From the IMG/VR virus record IMGVR_UViG_3300031885_000014, positions 1-60,632 of that record: a DNA stretch of 60,632 nt, one strand, 5' to 3'. Source of the stretch: a virus. This document shows, in pieces, positions 56,832 through 60,632 of this stretch (position 1 is the stretch's first letter; each line of letters starts with the position of its first letter). The position numbers and the translations under genes are program-made. Under the pieces are notes generated by a model that searched no databases, was not told where the DNA came from, and saw only the letters and a list, made by a program, of their open reading frames with translations.

Positions 56832-57022
56832 TGCTAGTCCCCGAGTTCGTCACCGTCCGGGTGCTCACCGCTTGCGGCTGGCAGACCGTACATGCTGCCC
56901 GGCTGCACCAGACTGTCGAATGGCCAGAGGCGGTGTGGTGGGCGCACCTAACGGCCACATGCCACATGGCTGAGGGGAGAACAGTGGCCGCGTTGGAGAG
57001 GCTGAACGATGGCCCGCCTTGA
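56828..57022 (+). CDS. Hypothetical protein, 64 aa
   Basis: ATG 56828 overlaps the preceding stop. Product VTVRVLTACGWQTVHAARLHQTVEWPEAVWW is beta-rich at first, helical at the end (EGRTVAALERL). No family. It overlaps the next ATG. Confidence 0.5.
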   Translation: MMLVPEFVTVRVLTACGWQTVHAARLHQTVEWPEAVWWAHLTATCHMAEGRTVAALERLNDGPP

Positions 57023-57274
57023 GATGTTCGTTGAGTTCTACAAAGACAAACCACCACCGAATGCCGAACTGGTGCTGCGGGCGGCTACGAGCGGCCTTCG
57101 GCTTCTCCGGTCGGTTGAGACCGAACTTCGCAGGGGGAAACCCCTCACCCGCGGGTTCGCTGGCAACTGGACATCACCACTAGTTACTCAGGCGCCCTCA
57201 TCGTCTACCGTTCTAAGGAGATCCCGGAGTGGACGAGCTGGACGCCGAAGGTACAGAGGATGGGCAAGGAGTGA
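57009..57274 (+). pseudogene. Frameshifted gene at a G-run
   Basis: From ATG 57009 the frame reads MARLEMFVEFYKDKPPPNAEL ... ETELRRG, then loses coding character. The frame one base back reads RVRWQLDITTSYSGALIVYR, EIPEWTSWTPKVQRMGKE to the TGA at 57272-57274 with normal GC-rich third positions. Inserting one G into the GGGGG at 57133-57137 would join them. So this is a broken gene, a sequencing error, or a -1 recoding site. Confidence 0.65.
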
Positions 57275-57391
57275 GCGCACGTCGCCCTTCGCTCGGAGGG
57301 CTGCCGCCATCCGTTAGTGGCCTGTGGTTGGTCACTGTTTACGGAAGGCGGAAACCACCAGCTCTCCGAGCGGTGGGTGAAGGTAGGTTGA
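57275..57391 (+). pseudogene. Open frame continuing after a TGA, no start codon
   Basis: Directly after the TGA at 57272 the same frame codes HVALRSEGCRHPLVACGWSLF, GGNHQLSERWVKVG to a TGA at 57389-57391. Third-position GC is about 74 percent by hand count, against about 55 percent in the overlapping frame. There is no ATG and only a late GTG, so it may be the tail of the preceding gene separated by a stop, or a decayed gene. Confidence 0.5.
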
Positions 57392-57616
57392 GGGATAGAA
57401 CGATTAACAAATTACCTCATCCCCTACGACCGGAAGGTGCCCGTCTTAGCACGACTAGGGGGAAAACGCCTGCACCAACGGGTGGGACAGCCGTGGAGAA
57501 TCGGGACTCGGCAACAGGCCCTCACCCGCCGCATCAAGCGAGGGTTCGCCCTTCGCCTCCAGCCCTGGGAAGAAGGCTCGGCCCGATGCGCGGGACGCCG
57601 CGAGACGGTCGGGTGA
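57392..57616 (+). pseudogene. Second continuation frame, basic protein
   Basis: The same frame again continues after TGA 57389 and codes NYLIPYDRKVPVLARLGG, RLHQRVGQPWRIGTRQQAL, RRIKRGFALRLQPWEEG to TGA 57614-57616. The only standard start is GTG 57437, without a ribosome-binding site and inside the coding-like part. Either it lost its start or the two TGA codons are read through. Confidence 0.5.
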
Positions 57617-57641
57617 CCCCAGGGTTGGCGGCGGCGGGTGA

Positions 57642-57713
57642 AGGCCGATAGCAGAGCGGCACTGCGCGGGGCTAGAGATCCCGAGGCCCAGGTTCGAATC
57701 CTGGTCGAGACCC
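57642..57713 (+). tRNA. tRNA-like element 1, defective acceptor stem (loop reads AGA)
   Basis: D-stem GCAG/CTGC (57651-57654, 57662-57665) with GG in the loop; anticodon stem CGGGG/TCCCG with loop CTAGAGA (57672-57678, anticodon position AGA); T-stem CCAGG/CCTGG with canonical loop TTCGAAT (57688-57704). Positions 8-9 are TA. The acceptor stem pairs only in its inner three bases unless two A bulges are allowed. It looks like a decayed tRNA or a tRNA 3' portion used as an attachment site. Confidence 0.55.
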
Positions 57714-57737
57714 ACCCGCCACTTCATGGGTTCGCTG

Positions 57738-57803
57738 CGCCGGGTAGCTCAGTGTTAGAGCGCGGTCGCACCGAGGTCGCGGGTTGAAATCCCGCCCTGG
57801 CGC
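57738..57803 (+). tRNA. tRNA-like element 2, anticodon arm shortened
   Basis: Acceptor CGCCGGG/CCTGGCG (57738-57744, 57796-57802), TA at 8-9, D-stem GCTC/GAGC (57747-57750, 57758-57761), T-stem GCGGG/CCCGC with loop TTGAAAT (57779-57795). The anticodon arm is only CGGT-CGC-ACCG (57763-57773): 11 nt instead of 17, so there is no normal anticodon loop. The T-loop has G where C56 is expected. It cannot decode in the usual way. Confidence 0.6.
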
Positions 57804-57832
57804 AGCGGCCCACCAGGAAGAAGGAGGCAGAG

Positions 57833-58087
57833 ATGAAGTGGACAGTTAACGGCTCACTGGCCTTTCCGCCCCCCAAAGATGAAGATGAATACGTCAGTAA
57901 TGCCACGACGCAGCGCACCATTGAAGTCATCCGCGCCGAAGGGCACGCCGCCGGCTACAAGGATGGGTTGCTGGCGATGACTGCCTGGGCGCTGAATCGC
58001 AAGCCACGGCTGACGAAGAGTGACCTGTGGGATGCCCGCGTCGAGATCAACCGCACGGGTTCCCTCCCCGAAGACAAGGAGGCGTGA
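57833..58087 (+). CDS. Hypothetical early protein, 84 aa
   Basis: AAGAAGGAGG precedes the ATG. Residues 1-25 are beta-like and Pro-rich; residues 30-75 helical ([31 protein letters not shown]). It resumes normal gene order after the tRNA-like elements. Its stop region overlaps the next start. Confidence 0.6.
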   Translation: MKWTVNGSLAFPPPKDEDEYVSNATTQRTIEVIRAEGHAAGYKDGLLAMTAWALNRKPRLTKSDLWDARVEINRTGSLPEDKEA

Positions 58088-59325
58088 TGCGGACCGGGAT
58101 TCCCTATGCCGATGACGTTTGGTCCGTGACCGAGGGCTGTACCAAGATCAGCCGCGGGTGCGCTCACTGCTGGGCCGCCGCGCTCGCCCCCCGCCTGGGC
58201 ATCGACTTCTCGCACGTCACCCTGCACCCCGAGCGGTTAGACGAGCCCCTTCACTGGCGCAGGCCCAGGACGGTGTTCGTCGCATCACGGTCCGACCTGT
58301 TTCACGCGGATGTGCCGGATGAGTTCATTGACAGGGTGTTCACGGTGATGGCGCTGACTCCCCATCACATCTATCTGCTGCTGACGAAGAGGCCGGAGAG
58401 AATGCGGGTCTATCTCATGGACAAGACCGCGTCATCGCCTCCTGTCTTCCCTGATACGGCTAGCGAGGAGGTGCGGCCCATTCCTGGCTACCCTGGCTAC
58501 TTCGCCTCTTCTCACGGCTACATCTACTCGGAGAAGCGCGGTAGCCGTCGTGCCATGCAGCCCGACGTGGCGAAAGATGGGTACGAGCGCGTTCAACTTC
58601 ACCGCGAGGGCAATGGTCGGCGCGGTGATCGGCTTCTTATACACCGTGTGATCTTGGAGAGCTTCGGTGGGGCTGCGCCGAGTCCAGATATACAGACCCG
58701 CCATCTCGACGGGAATCCGCACAATAACCGCCTCAGCAACCTTGCATGGGGCACTCAGGCAGAGAACTGGGCGGACTCGAAACGACACGGCAGATACCGG
58801 CGATATTGGAAACTGGAATCCCAAGAGGTCGATGGCATCCGGCGCCGCTGGTCTGCGGGGGAAACCGCCGCAAGTATCGCACGGGATTTCGGGGTCTCAG
58901 ACACCCAAGTACGCAACATCGGCCGGGGCCTGCAATGGAATGTAAAGCCCATGATAACCTGGCCCCTGAACAACGTGTGGTGCGGCGTCAGCGTCGAGGA
59001 CCAGGCGACCGCCGACGAGCGCATACCGCTGCTCGTCCGCATGAAGGCGGAAGGGGCAGCGGCCCACATCTGGGTATCCTTTGAGCCTCTCCTAGAAAAC
59101 CTCTCTATCAATCACCAACTAGTCCGACAACTTGACTGGGCCGTGATAGGCGGAGAGTCGGGGCCAAAGGCTCGGCGTATGCGAGTCTCCTGGCTCGCCC
59201 AGCTAGCCAGCCAGTGCGCGACGCTCCGTGTCAAATGCTACGTCAAGCAGGCGAGCCACAGATACCCAGGCAGGCAGGGGGATCTAAGTGACGAACTGTG
59301 GGCGAGGAAGGCGGTGCCGTGGTGA
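58087..59325 (+). CDS. DUF5131 (Gp37/Gp68) protein with embedded NUMOD4-HNH domain
   Basis: The 412-residue product begins [26 protein letters not shown], with the Cys cluster of the Gp37/Gp68 family (radical-SAM-like), then [17 protein letters not shown] and [12 protein letters not shown]. Residues about 126-288 are foreign to that family: a NUMOD4-like [20 protein letters not shown], an HNH_3 core ([32 protein letters not shown]) and an HTH ([21 protein letters not shown]). The host protein resumes at [16 protein letters not shown]. No intein splicing motifs flank the insert. Confidence 0.85.
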   Translation: MRTGIPYADDVWSVTEGCTKISRGCAHCWAAALAPRLGIDFSHVTLHPERLDEPLHWRRPRTVFVASRSDLFHADVPDEFIDRVFTVMALTPHHIYLLLTKRPERMRVYLMDKTASSPPVFPDTASEEVRPIPGYPGYFASSHGYIYSEKRGSRRAMQPDVAKDGYERVQLHREGNGRRGDRLLIHRVILESFGGAAPSPDIQTRHLDGNPHNNRLSNLAWGTQAENWADSKRHGRYRRYWKLESQEVDGIRRRWSAGETAASIARDFGVSDTQVRNIGRGLQWNVKPMITWPLNNVWCGVSVEDQATADERIPLLVRMKAEGAAAHIWVSFEPLLENLSINHQLVRQLDWAVIGGESGPKARRMRVSWLAQLASQCATLRVKCYVKQASHRYPGRQGDLSDELWARKAVPW

Positions 59326-59552
59326 GGCGTGTAGAACTCCAAGTCCTACTCACGCTCTGGCGTAAAGAGCGGGCCATTCGGCGCGCGGAGTGGGGTGAAG
59401 CCCCGACCCAAGAGACTGCGACGGCACTGGGGGAAGCGATCGGGCGCTGCAACATGCTGGGTGCGTTGCTGGGAGCGCCCGACAGTGACCTGCGCCCCGG
59501 CGGCGCCAATATGCGGGCGGCAATGCGCCGAGTTGAGGAGACAGGAACATGA
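59322..59552 (+). CDS. Hypothetical helical protein, 76 aa
   Basis: GTG 59322 overlaps the preceding stop. Long helix ([22 protein letters not shown]), then [17 protein letters not shown]. No family recognised; small helical early protein. Confidence 0.55.
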   Translation: MRRVELQVLLTLWRKERAIRRAEWGEAPTQETATALGEAIGRCNMLGALLGAPDSDLRPGGANMRAAMRRVEETGT

Positions 59553-59626
59553 CCGCCCGCCATCCCGCCGAGTACTTTCCGGCACCCACTGAGGGCGAGC
59601 GGATGGATCAGGAGGCGAAGGGATGA
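59549..59626 (+). CDS. Mini-ORF, 25 aa
   Basis: ATG 59549 after AGGAGACAGGAAC, overlapping the preceding stop, and its TGA overlaps the next ATG. Product [20 protein letters not shown] has no recognisable feature, but the ribosome-binding site and the double overlap support it. Confidence 0.45.
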   Translation: MTARHPAEYFPAPTEGERMDQEAKG

Positions 59627-59841
59627 ACCGAAAGCTCTTGGCGGTCATTCGGCAGAAGCAATGGGGCATCACCAATTCGGGTCGGCTGCATGTGATGATT
59701 CGCGATCCTATCGATGAACACGCTGCCTGCGGACGGGCGGGAGGATGGCCTTTGCCATCCTGTCCACCACCTAAGACATTGGGCCTTGCTGATATCTGCC
59801 CATACTGCCTTCCGCTTCTAGAGAAGGAGGCGACGGCATGA
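59623..59841 (+). CDS. Hypothetical protein with CPYC pair, 72 aa
   Basis: AGGAGGCGAAGGG precedes the ATG. Contains RLHVMIRDPIDEHAACGRAGGW and LADICPYCLPLLEKE; the Cys/His arrangement suggests one zinc site of the kind seen in small phage proteins. Overlaps the next ATG. Confidence 0.55.
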   Translation: MNRKLLAVIRQKQWGITNSGRLHVMIRDPIDEHAACGRAGGWPLPSCPPPKTLGLADICPYCLPLLEKEATA

Positions 59842-60194
59842 ACGCCGCCGAAGACCTGCTTGCCATCCATCTGGCCGAACTCGGCCTGCACTTCATCCGC
59901 CAGTTTGCCTACACAGCGAGCCGCAAGTTCAGGGCGGACTTCGCAGTATGGCAGTTCGACGCCTCCAAACGAAGCACCAATAAAGAGCCGCCTCGCCTCT
60001 GCCTCATCGAAGTCACCGGCGGCATCTACTCCAAACAGGCCCACGGCAGCGTGACCGGCGTGCTGAAAGATAACGAGCGGCTCTTCGAGGCGTTCAAGGC
60101 GCGGTGGCCGATGATCCGCGTGACCCCCCAGCAGGTGGAGAGCGGGGAGGCCAAGGCGATGATCGCGGCGAGGATGAAGGAGGACTCAAGATGA
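59838..60194 (+). CDS. PD-(D/E)XK nuclease-like protein (VRR-NUC/resolvase type)
   Basis: The 118-residue product has an N-terminal helix AAEDLLAIHLAELGLHFIRQFAYTASRKFRADFAVW, with Asp near residue 34, then LCLIEVTGG (catalytic E-x-T/K like) near 57 and DNERLFEAFKARWPMIRVTPQQV. This matches small phage endonucleases of the Vsr/VRR-NUC/Holliday-resolvase type. The last motif residue is Thr where Lys is common. Probably processes branched DNA in recombination or packaging. Confidence 0.7.
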   Translation: MNAAEDLLAIHLAELGLHFIRQFAYTASRKFRADFAVWQFDASKRSTNKEPPRLCLIEVTGGIYSKQAHGSVTGVLKDNERLFEAFKARWPMIRVTPQQVESGEAKAMIAARMKEDSR

Positions 60195-60632
60195 CGTGGT
60201 ACAAGTTGGCTCGCCCCGACGGGTGGGACTTCTTCAGCGGCAAGATCATCAACTACCGCGAGGCCATAGGGTCTACGGTCAAGGCACCGACATTCCGGCG
60301 GACGGGTGATTGCGGGCATGGCCTGCACATCTCCCAGAATCCGAATGACTGTTTTATTGGTGCCCGGATTCCTTGCTCGGCCTATGAGGTTGAGCCTGGC
60401 CGCGCGATAGACCGAATCGATGCCACGAAGAGTAAGGCCCGCTCCCTCAGAGTAGTGCGCGAGATACCGGACCTCGACGCGCTGTTTGGTTGGCGGTACT
60501 CCGACGCAGTGGCACCCATCAACCCATTTGCCTTGCCTGTGCCACCGATCACTGGTGAAGTGTGGAACCTTGTCGATAGATGGGCCAGCGTGAGGGACAG
60601 CGTGGGGGACAGCGTGGGGGACAGCGTGAGGG
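60191..60632 (+). CDS. DSVW-repeat protein, N-terminal part (runs off the window)
   Basis: ATG 60191 overlaps the preceding stop. Residues 1-130 form a domain (YKLARPDGWDFFSGKIINY, CGHGLHISQNPNDCFIGARIPC, YEVEPGRAIDRIDATKSKARSLRVVREI) typical of a phage protein type (DUF7666-like, by memory) that is followed by Trp/Ser/Val repeats. The repeat starts at codon 132 (ASVR-DSVG-DSVG-DSVR) and continues at base 1. Simple joining of the two ends is off frame by one base, so one base overlaps or repeat units are missing. Confidence 0.75.
   Translation, partial: MTWYKLARPDGWDFFSGKIINYREAIGSTVKAPTFRRTGDCGHGLHISQNPNDCFIGARIPCSAYEVEPGRAIDRIDATKSKARSLRVVREIPDLDALFGWRYSDAVAPINPFALPVPPITGEVWNLVDRWASVRDSVGDSVGDSVR
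60583..60632 (+). repeat. 12-bp coding tandem repeat, right end
   Basis: Four units GMCAGCGTGRGG (GCCAGCGTGAGG, then three GACAGCGTG units) plus one base. Same array as bases 1-36. Confidence 0.85.

Noticed and set aside
57229-57651. 140-codon frame overlapping the broken-gene locus
   Set aside because: Third-position GC is lower than in the neighbouring frame and the product is low-complexity.
58463-58950. Group I intron in the DUF5131 gene
   Set aside because: The insert is fully open in the host frame and no conserved intron core pairing was recognised by eye; an in-frame protein insertion is simpler.

Overview
The window is almost certainly a complete or nearly complete genome of a temperate tailed bacteriophage of siphovirus type. 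It has a full set of head, neck and tail genes, a tape measure gene of 1294 codons, no contractile-sheath gene that I can recognise, and a tyrosine integrase with a repressor-like gene. The sequence is GC-rich and densely packed, and most neighbouring genes overlap by an ATGA or GTGA start/stop. Both window ends lie inside the same 12-bp tandem repeat of one gene (60191 to the end, continued at 1-249). The contig was therefore probably cut inside a repeat of a circular or circularly permuted genome. The host cannot be named from sequence alone. The high GC and the Thr/Pro-rich linker of the lipoprotein at 31 kb would suit a high-GC environmental bacterium; the linker style recalls Chloroflexota, but this is a guess.

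Layout. (1) 51.3-60.6 kb continuing through 1-5 kb is the rightward early region. It holds an MT-A70 adenine methyltransferase, many small zinc-finger proteins, an HNH nuclease, a C5-cytosine methyltransferase, two degenerate tRNA-like elements beside broken genes, a DUF5131 (Gp37/Gp68) protein carrying an embedded HNH domain, a PD-(D/E)XK nuclease and a winged-helix replication protein. (2) 5.0-7.2 kb holds an HldE/RfaE-like PfkB sugar kinase and a ParB-methyltransferase fusion. (3) 7.2-18.8 kb is packaging and head: a terminase with an intein, a portal-MuF fusion, a ChaB/protease/scaffold-like fusion and the major capsid protein. (4) 18.8-26.3 kb is a glycan island: one GT9 heptosyltransferase-like gene, three GT4, two GT2, two SAM methyltransferases and small linker ORFs. 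(5) 26.3-47.5 kb is neck, tail tube, chaperones, tape measure, baseplate and fibre or decoration proteins, with a reverse-strand lipoprotein moron in front of the tape measure. (6) 47.5-48.8 kb is lysis: small membrane proteins, then an endolysin candidate. (7) 48.9-51.3 kb is control and integration: a frameshifted gene, a phage sigma factor, the integrase and repressor on the minus strand, and a divergent promoter/operator region.

How the parts fit. The repressor at 50872-51195 and the rightward early promoter at 51287-51316 look like a lysis/lysogeny switch: two matching 12-bp operators sit at the two divergent promoters. The sigma-70-like protein at 49344 could direct late transcription, and a 15-bp motif (GTCGACCATTAGGAC and variants) recurs before five structural genes and nowhere else that I noticed outside coding sequence. 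No DNA or RNA polymerase and no replicative helicase was recognised, so replication probably depends on the host replisome recruited by the winged-helix protein.

The strongest unexplained signal is the 394-bp non-coding array at 10571-10964, between the packaging genes and the portal. It is built of 5-nt words NNNTG in even numbers, punctuated by nine copies of an 8-bp NCGSCGAG box. Other notable items are a 44-bp perfect inverted repeat at 1.8/2.2 kb, a 33-bp palindrome inside the ParB-methyltransferase gene, and two apparent frameshifts at G-runs.
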